Positions 53,686 to 61,939 of a stretch of 64,000 nt of DNA are shown in pieces. The notes below the pieces were generated by a model that did not search any database, had not been told where the DNA came from, and saw nothing but the letters and a program-made list of their open reading frames with translations. The position numbers and the translations under genes are program-made. The stretch's first letter is position 1; each line of letters starts with the position of its first letter. Origin of the DNA: Allobaculum mucilyticum (GTDB lineage: Bacteria > Bacillota_I > Bacilli_A > Erysipelotrichales > Erysipelotrichaceae); assembly GCF_022701195.1 (NCBI RefSeq), contig NZ_CP078089.1, positions 1,612,001-1,676,000 of the forward strand. Reading direction: 5' to 3'.

Positions 53686-54582
53686 ATGTATGACATGATC
53701 GTTATCGGTGCTGGTCCAGCAGGAATTGCCAGCGCCATTTACGGAAAAAGCAGAGGAAAAGACGTTCTCGTCATTGAGAAAAACAAAGTCGGCGGACTGA
53801 TCGGTTCAGTCTCCACCGTTACCCATTACCCGGGAATTATCGAAGGAGAAACCGGTCAGACATTCGCGGAGCGTCTGAAAGCACAGGCTGAAGGTGCCGG
53901 CATTCCGATTGTCTATGAAGAAGTAAAAGAAACGATTCTCGACGGCGATACAAAGACCGTTATCACCGATAAGAACCGCTACGAAACAAAAACAGTCGTT
54001 GCCGCAAACGGTGGAAGCGGCAGAATGCTGGGCATTCCGGGTGAAGGCCTTGGCGGCATGCGTCTGAACGCGCCGCGCGATGGCAAGAATTACGCCGGCA
54101 AAGATGTCTTTGTGATCGGCGGAGCTGATGGTGCAGTCAAAGAAGCACTGTACCTGGCTGGTCTGGCAAAGAATGTCACGATTGTCTGTGTTGAAGATGA
54201 TCTGATCTGCATTCCGGAATTTAAAGAGAAAGCCGCAAAGACGCCAAATCTGCACGTCATGCCTCATTCCTCGCTCAAAGAAGCAAAAGGTACGGATCAT
54301 ATTGAAGAACTGGTCTTTGTCGATAACACAACCGGCAAAGAAACTGTTATTGATGATCTTGAAGCCGGTGTCTTCGTCTATGCAGGCATCGTACCAAATA
54401 CCGCAGTCTATCCGGCACTCGACAAGGATGCAGCCGGCTATCTGATCACGGATGAAAAGATGGAAACAAATATCCCGGGTGTTTATGCAGCCGGTGATAT
54501 CCGCTCCAAGGCTGTCCGTCAGGTTGCAACAGCTGCCGCCGATGGTGCGATTTCCGGCATCAGCGCAGCTGCAAAAGCCTGA
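53686..54582 (+). CDS. Thioredoxin reductase-like FAD/NAD(P)-binding oxidoreductase without CxxC
   Basis: This 298-residue flavoprotein has GAGPAGIASA at residues 9-18 for FAD, VIGGADGAVKEAL near 139 for NAD(P), and the closing GVYAAGDIRSKAVRQVATAAADG typical of low-molecular-weight thioredoxin reductases. The redox pair usually in 'CATCDG' is replaced by NAPRDG, so disulphide reduction through that pair is impossible. It could be a ferredoxin/flavodoxin-type reductase or another TrxR-like disulphide-less enzyme. Start 53686 follows AGGAGG at 8 bp; the longer frame to 53557 is unsupported. No thioredoxin gene is near. Confidence 0.82.
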   Translation: MYDMIVIGAGPAGIASAIYGKSRGKDVLVIEKNKVGGLIGSVSTVTHYPGIIEGETGQTFAERLKAQAEGAGIPIVYEEVKETILDGDTKTVITDKNRYETKTVVAANGGSGRMLGIPGEGLGGMRLNAPRDGKNYAGKDVFVIGGADGAVKEALYLAGLAKNVTIVCVEDDLICIPEFKEKAAKTPNLHVMPHSSLKEAKGTDHIEELVFVDNTTGKETVIDDLEAGVFVYAGIVPNTAVYPALDKDAAGYLITDEKMETNIPGVYAAGDIRSKAVRQVATAAADGAISGISAAAKA

Positions 54583-54629
54583 GTCTTTCTTCATAACTAG
54601 CTGAAATGAGAATTTGCTGAAAAAGCAGA

Positions 54630-54677
54630 ACCAGCAGGATGGAATCCCTGAACAGGTGATCCCGTCCTGCTTTTTTC
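54630..54677 (+). terminator. Terminator after TrxR-like gene
   Basis: AGCAGGA (54633-54639) and TCCTGCT (54665-54671) are followed by TTTTTC, with a smaller inner stem. Confidence 0.8.
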
Positions 54678-54713
54678 ATGGATGGAAAGCGACCAACAGC
54701 ACAAAGATAGAGA

Positions 54714-54748
54714 ACAGAAAACGGCTTCACCTTAAACAGGTGAAGCCG
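54714..54748 (-). terminator. Terminator after Ser-rich surface protein
   Basis: CGGCTTCACC (54722-54731) and GGTGAAGCCG (54739-54748) are followed on the minus strand by TTTTCTGTTC. Confidence 0.85.
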
Positions 54749-54799
54749 CGCTGTGTTTAATGCAATGAGTTAAAGCGTGAATCTGAATCTGAAATCAGA

Positions 54800-56623
54800 T
54801 TAGCTTTTCTTTTTCTTTTTCGAAGCGAAGAAGAAGCATGCAAATGCGATCAGAGCAGCTGCGAATACGCCGATGGCCCAGTAGAGACCAGTTTCAGCTG
54901 CAGTTTTTGCACCGCCGGTTGTTGTGGAGTTCGAACCGCTGGATGCCTTCTGAACGGTGAAGGAAGCCGATTTTGTCAGTGTGTTGTTTCCGTCTTTGTA
55001 GGTCAGGTTGATCTTTTCGCTTGTAGATCCTGTGGAAGGAGGAGTCAGACCGAATTCAACAGAGATCTTCGAATCGAAGTTCATCTTTTCAACATCAGCT
55101 TTCGAGAACTCAAGGACATAAGCTTTATGACCGTTGATGGTCTCTTCTTTGATGTTCGGTTTAACTTCTGCATTGTCGAGAGTGACTTTCTTGCAGGAAC
55201 CGAGTGCGTTGCCGCTGGCCTGTTCGAATGTCAGTGTCAGATCCTGAGGTTTAGCCTGGAGAGTCAGGTTGGCTTTCCAGTAATCATTCAGGGTGTTGTT
55301 GGAATTGTTTGGCTCCCATTTCATGATCGGCTCAGCACCGATGGTGAATTCAGAAGCAGTGTAAGTAACAGGATGGATACCGTTGTCGATGTCGGCATCT
55401 ACGGTTGCTTTGGAGTTCAGAGCCACTTTCTTTGCGGTGTCAGAATCGTCGGTGTTGACTTTCAGATCGATGGAGATTTTGGAGCTGTCGGTCATGGATT
55501 CTACAGCGCTCTCCGGCAGAGTAACGCGCAGGGTACGACGGTTCGAACCAGTTTTGTCTTCCGAGTTGTCCTCGCTTGAGGAAGTCTGTTTCTGTGCATC
55601 GGATTCAACATCTTCTGCTTTGACATCTGCAACGGACTTGCCGTCAACTTTGACTGCAACGCCGTCTTTCTTGAACAGATAGGTCGGGGAAGTTTCGAAG
55701 AGAACGGACAGGCTGGTCGGTTTTGTCGAAGCTTCTAAGGACAGCGTCCATGTTTCAGAGATGTAGTTGTAATTGAATTCAACGGATTTCCATTCGGAAT
55801 TCAGCGTGAAGTCGCATGTCTGCTGACCGTTGTATTTGTAGGTATCAGCTTTGTCGCCCTTCTGAACCATAACCCAGCCGGTTGTGCTGACGTTGTTATT
55901 AGAGAAGCCTGGATAGGCCTGGAAAACAAATACAACTTCAGATCCTTCCTTAAGCGCAGCGAGCTGTTCAGAAGAGAACTTGTAGATGACCTGGTTGGCA
56001 TCGTCTTCTTTTTCTTTTTTCAGTTCTTCCGGTTTGATGGTGACTTCGGTGGAGTCAATCTTGACGGCAACAGGGGTGCTGTCGATGGTCGCATCGGAAG
56101 AAGGATTCCAGTTGAGCTGGAAAGCAAGAGCATCCGGGACTTCTTTGATCTTGAACGAATAGTGAAGCTGGTTGTCGCTCGAGCTGAAGCTTGGCGTATC
56201 GATCGTTACATAATCGGAAATGTTTCCTTCGTCTTCACCCTCGGAGCTGCTGTCGGAAGTGCTTTCCGAAGAGCTGGAAGAAGACGAATCAGAAGACTGT
56301 TCCGAAGAGGTCTTCGAAGAGGAAGAACTTGCGGAACTGCTGGACGAGTCGCCTGTATCGATCTGCGTGTCAGAAGTCGATGGTTTGCGCGGTACAGTCG
56401 GCAGCTCGACTGCAGATGGTTCAGAGGAAGTTTCGCTGGACTCCTCAGAGACGGTTTCGGAAATTTCGTTTGTGCCGTCAGACTGGGCGCTGATTTCTGC
56501 CTCAGGATTGGACTGGGCGGAAGGCTGGCTGGAGGCAGATTCATTTGCACAGACAGGAAGCGCGCCAAACGTGAGCGCTGCGGAAAGAAGAGCAGCCGCA
56601 ATGGATCTTACGTTTGATTTCAT
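54800..56623 (-). CDS. Ser-rich surface protein with C-terminal membrane anchor
   Basis: This 607-residue protein has a signal peptide (about 1-27, ending VCA-N). A very Ser-rich, acidic stretch (about 30-135) looks like a flexible stalk or glycosylation region. Then come three or so repeated beta-sandwich-like units of about 120 residues; 'DFTLNSEWKSVEF' and 'PIMKWEPNN...KANLTLQAKP' are cognate. The end has one helix followed by KKKKK. No LPxTG is visible before the helix (AAETG occurs instead), so sortase anchoring is unlikely or non-canonical. No family was recognised. It neighbours the LCP ligase gene. Confidence 0.75.
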   Translation of the reverse strand: MKSNVRSIAAALLSAALTFGALPVCANESASSQPSAQSNPEAEISAQSDGTNEISETVSEESSETSSEPSAVELPTVPRKPSTSDTQIDTGDSSSSSASSSSSKTSSEQSSDSSSSSSSESTSDSSSEGEDEGNISDYVTIDTPSFSSSDNQLHYSFKIKEVPDALAFQLNWNPSSDATIDSTPVAVKIDSTEVTIKPEELKKEKEDDANQVIYKFSSEQLAALKEGSEVVFVFQAYPGFSNNNVSTTGWVMVQKGDKADTYKYNGQQTCDFTLNSEWKSVEFNYNYISETWTLSLEASTKPTSLSVLFETSPTYLFKKDGVAVKVDGKSVADVKAEDVESDAQKQTSSSEDNSEDKTGSNRRTLRVTLPESAVESMTDSSKISIDLKVNTDDSDTAKKVALNSKATVDADIDNGIHPVTYTASEFTIGAEPIMKWEPNNSNNTLNDYWKANLTLQAKPQDLTLTFEQASGNALGSCKKVTLDNAEVKPNIKEETINGHKAYVLEFSKADVEKMNFDSKISVEFGLTPPSTGSTSEKINLTYKDGNNTLTKSASFTVQKASSGSNSTTTGGAKTAAETGLYWAIGVFAAALIAFACFFFASKKKKKS

Positions 56624-56885
56624 AGAAAAAAGATTCCTTTCTTTTAGACAGATTCAGCAGGTGCAATGAAAGCGAAGAAGGTGGCTCTGGGAACGCTTTC
56701 TCTTACGCCTGGCAGGTCAGTATTCAGGATCATGCAGATTTCATTTTACTAGCTGTGCAATATGAAAACAAACTCAACTCGAACGGTTGTCGCCTTTCCT
56801 GCATGATAAAAAAGAATCTTGTCAGATTATTCAACTCGTAGACCTGTTTTTGACCGAAAGTCTGCCTTGACTAGCAGCTCAGAAC

Positions 56886-56918
56886 AGAAAAAAACCGGGA
56901 AAGCCGAAGCTTTCCCGG
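56886..56918 (-). terminator. Terminator after LCP gene
   Basis: CCGGGAAAGC (56895-56904), CGAA loop and GCTTTCCCGG (56909-56918) are followed on the minus strand by TTTTTTTCTG. Confidence 0.92.
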
Positions 56919-56942
56919 AAGGGAATTTCAGAAGTGCGGTTC

Positions 56943-58775
56943 TTAAACAACCGGTACGCCGGGCGTATCTGGTGCCGGAACTGGTTCAGGATCTGGTGTT
57001 GGAACAGGTACTGGATCGTTGCTGACAGGCGGAACTGGATCGGTATATCCAGGATCCGTGTAGCCCGGGTCAGTGTAGCCGGGATCTGTTGTACCTGGAT
57101 CGTCATAGCCCGGGTCTGTATATCCGGGATCCGGATCGGTGTATCCAGGATCTGTGGTTCCCGGATCCTCAGCCGGAGTTTCTTCCTGCGGCTGCTGCTG
57201 GCCGGCGTTTTCGGTCTGGTTTTCAACAGAAGATGCATCGCCGTAGGTCGAATCGATTTCTTCTGCCGATTTGCCTTCGATGACGCCTTCAATGCGGTCT
57301 TTCGCAGTTGCTACTGTTTCGTAGTTTGGAATCATGACATAAGCCTTGTTGCCAAGCTCAGCACAGTATTCGGTAGAACCGGAACCATCGAGCGAGTATG
57401 TCAGGAAGTCCCAGTCTTTTCCGTCAGAAATCTGAGCCTGAATCAGGGCTTTGATTTCTGTTTCGCTCATGTCGGTCTGGAATGCGCCGCTCAGAGCGTC
57501 CATCAGGCTTGGGTAGCTGGTGATGATCGAAGGAGACAGAGCTTTTTTTGCAACAGCCATCAGAACCTGCTGCTGGTTTTTAACACGCTGACGGTCACCT
57601 TCCTGGTAAGCGTAGCGCTCACGGGAGAAGGCAAGTGCCTGTTCGCCATTGAGGTGGTTGACACCTTCTGTTACGCCGTAGCGTTCATCGGTATAGAACG
57701 CAGGAACAGCATAGCCGGGAGCAACAGTAACATCGATGCCGCCAAGAGCATCAACGAGGTTGATAACGGAAGAGAAGTTGACTTTCATCGTGTAGTTGAT
57801 GTTGATGCCAAGCAGTTTCTCAAGGGTTGCTTTAGTTGTTTCTGTTCCGTGCAGACCAGTATGAGTCAGCTTGTCGAGCTGACCGGCAGCACAGCCGAGT
57901 TCTGCTGGACATGCGGTTTCAACATAGTAGTCACGCGGAATGGAAGTGAGCAGAACGACGTGCGTTTTGGGATTGACGGTCGCGATCATGTTGACGTCGG
58001 AACGGGCAATCTCGCCAAAGCCGTTTCTCGAGTCAGTTCCGGAAATCAGAACGTTGAACGGCGTAGTGAGAATGTCGTTAACCGCGTTGGTTGTGTTGAC
58101 GTTTTTCTTGGCGAAGGTAGCCGAGAAGATGACTTTGGTATCGTCGTAGAAGTTTTTGAAGCGTTCATCGTCAAGGTCGGCGATCTGTCCGCGGTAAGCA
58201 GCGGGCAGAATGATCGCATCGACTTTCTTGTCATAGAAAGCAGTGACCAGATCGAGGATGCCGTCGTACTCTTCCGAGGTGAACGAAATGTTATTGGATG
58301 TGAGAACGCCGATCAGCTGATCAGTATCGTTACGGGCAACACTTTTCAGGATGCCGACTTTCTTGCCTTCCAGACTCTTTTCATCGGTAAGGGGCGAATC
58401 TTTGAGGGCGATGGCTTCAACAAGGGTCTGTGATGTTTCGTCCATTTTTGTGACAGTCTCCAGCAGGCCGGTGGCCTTGGAAACATAGAAGCCGCCGACG
58501 CCCATGCATGCGATGACAGCAACGGTAAGAATCGAAATCCAGATTTTTCCTGCCTGCCGTTTTGTTAAGAAGAACAGCATGGAAATCAGAAGAATGTCGA
58601 GCACGACGAGGATTGCGCAGATGCTGTAGGTGATCTGGCTTACGAAGATGTTCAGCGTGAGCAGTTCGTAAATCGCAAATAAGCTCAGTGCGACAAGAAG
58701 AATCGATAGGATGATGGCAAATACACGAAATCCGGTGCTTTTTGCCTGGCTGGTATTCCGCCTGACTTGTCTCAT
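56943..58775 (-). CDS. LytR-CpsA-Psr (LCP) family wall-polymer ligase with extra domain and repeats
   Basis: This 610-residue protein has three N-terminal membrane helices (about 18-105). An extracellular region (about 130-225, KKVGILKS...YDKKVDAIILP) looks like a piece of a periplasmic-binding-protein fold. The LCP catalytic domain follows (about 240-400; SGTDSRNGFGEIARSDVNMIA, then LTSIPRDYYV and SRERYAYQEGDRQR with the conserved Arg residues). The tail (about 535-610) is a Pro/Asp/Gly repeat of DPGYTDPG type. LCP enzymes attach teichoic acids or capsule to peptidoglycan. It sits beside the polysaccharide genes at 59-63 kb, whose product it may attach. Confidence 0.92.
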   Translation of the reverse strand: MRQVRRNTSQAKSTGFRVFAIILSILLVALSLFAIYELLTLNIFVSQITYSICAILVVLDILLISMLFFLTKRQAGKIWISILTVAVIACMGVGGFYVSKATGLLETVTKMDETSQTLVEAIALKDSPLTDEKSLEGKKVGILKSVARNDTDQLIGVLTSNNISFTSEEYDGILDLVTAFYDKKVDAIILPAAYRGQIADLDDERFKNFYDDTKVIFSATFAKKNVNTTNAVNDILTTPFNVLISGTDSRNGFGEIARSDVNMIATVNPKTHVVLLTSIPRDYYVETACPAELGCAAGQLDKLTHTGLHGTETTKATLEKLLGININYTMKVNFSSVINLVDALGGIDVTVAPGYAVPAFYTDERYGVTEGVNHLNGEQALAFSRERYAYQEGDRQRVKNQQQVLMAVAKKALSPSIITSYPSLMDALSGAFQTDMSETEIKALIQAQISDGKDWDFLTYSLDGSGSTEYCAELGNKAYVMIPNYETVATAKDRIEGVIEGKSAEEIDSTYGDASSVENQTENAGQQQPQEETPAEDPGTTDPGYTDPDPGYTDPGYDDPGTTDPGYTDPGYTDPGYTDPVPPVSNDPVPVPTPDPEPVPAPDTPGVPVV

Positions 58776-59182
58776 AGGTTATCCCTGCCTTTCTTTGTTG
58801 GATGGGTTCAGTTTCTGTTTCTAAAATTCAGTTTTCTGTTTTTCCGGGAGCTTTATCATCTGGAATTCGTCCGGAACGAAAGGAAAGCAGTCCGTCTGCC
58901 AAAGACAGAAGAACTGAATACGCTCATGAAAAAACAGGATACTCATCGACTATCTTAGCAGACCATCAGAACGGAAAGATACGTTCAGGACGAGAAAGTA
59001 AGAAAGAGCGACGAGAGTAAAACCAGAATGAAAGTATCATTTCAGCCGGATGGTTAAAAGCAATCATATCTGGCTTTTCGCTTTGTAAGAAGAAAAACAA
59101 CGATTTCTAAAGGATCATCGTAAAAATTTAACCTCAGTGTCTCCAGTTGATGGAGAACCGGGAGCGGGCTGGATTCATGCGC
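58776..59182. other. Gap of about 400 bp between LCP and DUF4422 genes
   Basis: No supported gene. It should hold the LCP promoter and ribosome site (minus, near 58785) and the 3' end of the DUF4422/flippase transcript. An inverted repeat AGCCGGAT..ATATCTGGCT (about 59043-59075) is followed by TTTTCGCTTT on plus and could be a weak terminator. Nothing else was recognised. Confidence 0.4.
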
Positions 59183-59965
59183 TCAGAACGATGCATCGTA
59201 TTTCCTGGAGAAGAACTTGGCCTTCAGAAAAGCGCTGCCTTTTTTGAACCAGTTGACTGGCTGCGTATCGACAACCGGAACTTCCAGAACGGAAATCCCA
59301 TTCTTTTCAATCCAGATATCCAGCAGAAATTCCGCAAGACGTCCGGGCATCCGGCGCAGAAACGGCTCAGTATCATCGAGATCAGCTCTTTTGCAGATTT
59401 CGATTGCGATCGGAAAGAGAAAGGAACAGAAGGCATCGCCTTTTTCCCTGCTCATCAGAAAGATATTGAACATATGTCCCGAACGTTTCTGCAGATGGGC
59501 ATTCAGCGTATCCAGATACTCCGGCGCCAGATCTTTTACGACGTCGCGAAGCAGGTCGAGATCCTTCGGGTTATGCGTATGGCTGTAATGCGATTCAAGA
59601 GTTTCGATGTAGTAGCTGCGGCGCTTTGGAACAATGACATCGCACCGGCTAAGCAGATCTTTTGCCTCCTGCTCGGAGAGGACTTTTACTTTTGAACCTT
59701 CAAGCGGGGCACTGCCTTTGAAGTAGCGCCGGTAATGCACCAGCCCAAAGGCATCTTTATCTGCAGGAAGATTTTTCCAGATCCAGTAGAGAACAGTCAG
59801 TTCGCTGAGCATGGGATTGAGCTGCGAGATGTTCTGATTCGAATCATCGCGAACAAAGCCGATGGATTCTTTACCGGCAGCCCCGGCCTGAATGGGGAGA
59901 TAGAGCGGATCCTGCGGGACATCCACTTTTTTATGGGCCGCTATGGCCAGAACAGGGTGAGTCAT
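59183..59965 (-). CDS. DUF4422 glycosyltransferase-like protein
   Basis: This 260-residue protein begins with the DUF4422 pattern: IAAHKKVDVPQDPLYLPIQAGAAG, then DDSNQNISQLNPMLSELTVLYWIWKN, FGLVHYRRYF and DVIVPKRRSYY. Members are found in exopolysaccharide and capsule clusters and are treated as glycosyltransferases; the sugar is unknown. Start 59965 follows AAAGGAG at 8 bp and overlaps the flippase stop by 4 bp, so the two are coupled. An upstream in-frame extension to 60052 lies inside the flippase and is rejected. Confidence 0.87.
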   Translation of the reverse strand: MTHPVLAIAAHKKVDVPQDPLYLPIQAGAAGKESIGFVRDDSNQNISQLNPMLSELTVLYWIWKNLPADKDAFGLVHYRRYFKGSAPLEGSKVKVLSEQEAKDLLSRCDVIVPKRRSYYIETLESHYSHTHNPKDLDLLRDVVKDLAPEYLDTLNAHLQKRSGHMFNIFLMSREKGDAFCSFLFPIAIEICKRADLDDTEPFLRRMPGRLAEFLLDIWIEKNGISVLEVPVVDTQPVNWFKKGSAFLKAKFFSRKYDASF

Positions 59966-61416
59966 GAAAGAGACTCCTTTCTGTGAAGAATACGGGAGAG
60001 AACAGAGGTTACAATCGGCTCTTTTGTCAGCAGCAGGATCAGTCCGTAGCATCCAAAGAAGCAGAGCGCTCCGACGACAAGGCGTAAAAACGGTGCCAGG
60101 TTGACGAAAAGAGCACAGACGACAAGAACCGCAAGCGAAGGAAGAAGGGCTTTAATCAGCCATGGCCATTCAACCTTGCGCATTAAAGAAGGAATATGTT
60201 TTTTCAGCGCATAGAACTGAACGATCAGAACGACGATTTCCGCACACAGCGTGCCGATTGCAGCGCCTGAAGCATCAAGGAACGGAATCAGGATCAGGTT
60301 GAGGATAAAGTCTGTGATCGCACCGGCTGTAACGGAAATCAGCACCGCTACCTCCCGCTTTTCCGGAACCAGAACCTGCATGCCGGTAATGTTGGTCAGA
60401 CCGATCAGCAGAATGGTCGGCATCAGGATGATCATCGGGATGATGGACGGAAGGAACTGATCGCCGGAAAGAATAAGGATGACATCCTTCGCAAAGACAG
60501 AGAAGAACAGGCAGCACGGTACAGCGAACAGGAACACAAAGGAGAATGTCCGGGTAACGAGCGACCAGAACAGGCTGATTTCATGGTTCTCATAATAATA
60601 GGAAAGCCTGGGCAGAAGAACCGTGCCAAGCGAGGTGACAAGAGAGACAAGAATTGTCTTGATCTTGACTGCTGCATTGTAATAACCGACGACTGTGTTG
60701 TTCTTCATGAAGCCCAGCATGACGACATCCAGGCTGGTGTAGACCGTAGTCGCGACCGACATCGCAAAGAAATGCAGAATCGGACGGAAATGACGCCGGA
60801 AGTTCCAGGGACCTTTTCCAGTAAAACGTACGAGCTTTCGCAGATGGATGAAGTTGATCAGGCCGGCACCAAAGCTGCTCAGAACTGTTACAGCCGCATA
60901 GGCCAGAGTGGATTCGGCATTGCGGACGGTCAGAAACATGGCGATCAGGCCAAGAAACTTGAACAGGATGGAGATCCCGGTGATGTAACTGTACTGTTCA
61001 AGTGCCTGATAGACCCAGTTCATGCCAAGGATATTGAGCAGAATGGCTGCCGAGCAGATCGCATACAGCGTATGGCTCTCTCTTAAAGAAGGGACGAGCG
61101 CAAGAGATAAAAAGAAAGCGGTATAGGCAACGGCGCCCATGACCAGATTGATGATCAGAAGCTCCTGAATGGTCCGGGCCAGCTTTTTCGGATCATCTCT
61201 TACAGCAGCACAGGCACGGATTCCATAGACTGGAACACCAAGCATGGCGATCATTGTAAAATAGGAAACATAATTGGTGCCCATCGCGACCGCTCCGGTT
61301 CCCTCCGGTCCGAGAATGCGTGATGCATACGGGAAAGTGATCAGCGGAAAAAGGAACTGGGAAATGGTCAGGATGAAGTTCATAAAGAAGTTGATAACGA
61401 TGGATGTCTTTTTCAT
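59962..61416 (-). CDS. Wzx-type polysaccharide flippase
   Basis: This 484-residue membrane protein has 14 predicted helices and belongs to the MATE/MOP polysaccharide transporter family (FLFPLITFPYASRILGPEGTGAVAMG at residues 20-45 is typical). It should flip lipid-linked repeat units to the outer face. AGGAGG lies 5 bp before ATG 61416. It is coupled to the DUF4422 gene by a 4-bp overlap. The sugar transferase gene 61940-63301 diverges from it. No Wzy polymerase is in the window. Confidence 0.92.
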   Translation of the reverse strand: MKKTSIVINFFMNFILTISQFLFPLITFPYASRILGPEGTGAVAMGTNYVSYFTMIAMLGVPVYGIRACAAVRDDPKKLARTIQELLIINLVMGAVAYTAFFLSLALVPSLRESHTLYAICSAAILLNILGMNWVYQALEQYSYITGISILFKFLGLIAMFLTVRNAESTLAYAAVTVLSSFGAGLINFIHLRKLVRFTGKGPWNFRRHFRPILHFFAMSVATTVYTSLDVVMLGFMKNNTVVGYYNAAVKIKTILVSLVTSLGTVLLPRLSYYYENHEISLFWSLVTRTFSFVFLFAVPCCLFFSVFAKDVILILSGDQFLPSIIPMIILMPTILLIGLTNITGMQVLVPEKREVAVLISVTAGAITDFILNLILIPFLDASGAAIGTLCAEIVVLIVQFYALKKHIPSLMRKVEWPWLIKALLPSLAVLVVCALFVNLAPFLRLVVGALCFFGCYGLILLLTKEPIVTSVLSRILHRKESLS

Positions 61417-61939
61417 ACAATCCTCCTGACGAAGCAAGCAGTATAGACAGAAAGCCGCACTGCGGCCTTCTGCATGCATTCAGAATAAGAAGACATGCAA
61501 GAAGAAATCCGCAGCTGCCTGTAAAAAAGGGCTTAGTTTGCGGATCAGTCCAAAATTATACAGGAGCACCCGGTTCCATGGAATTTATTGAACCCCCTCA
61601 CCTAGGGCAGCGGATCTGATCCGGCACAGTCAAAATGAGGCAGGCGCCAGAACCAGTACACCTGAAAAATAATATCCTTGCTTTTTTAATCGGTTGCGGC
61701 AAGGATGTATAAGTCCGAAAAAAGCGTACCTCTCCCGCGGCCATCTGCACAGCCAGAAAACGGGGAAACCATATACCGGAAAACGGTCATCAAAGTCCAT
61801 TCAGAAGAAAGAATGATGGATAGTAAGGCGACAGAGCCGCTCATACCCCAAAAAGAAGATGAATCTTTGCGGCAGAACAGATCTGTGACGCAGAGTACAA
61901 AAGCCGATAGACTGAAACAGAAAAGAAAGGAGAAAGCAC
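61417..61939. promoter_or_regulatory. Divergent region between flippase and sugar transferase
   Basis: About 520 bp without a supported gene. A minus-strand TATAAT (61560-61555) could drive the flippase; its -35 is weak. GGTTCCATGGAATTTATTGAACC-type symmetry lies near 61570-61592. An inverted repeat ATCCTTGC (61674-61681) / GCAAGGAT (61699-61706) with a T-rich loop lies about 230 bp before the sugar transferase and may be an operator or attenuator. Confidence 0.4.

Noticed and set aside
56976-57180. Short direct DNA repeats that could suggest a CRISPR array
   Set aside because: They are in-frame codons for DPGYTDPG repeats in the LCP tail, with no equal-length unique spacers and no cas genes.
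56934-58433. 499-codon plus-strand frame opposite LCP gene
   Set aside because: Shadow of the repetitive LCP coding sequence; the terminator at 56886-56918 is inside its upstream region.
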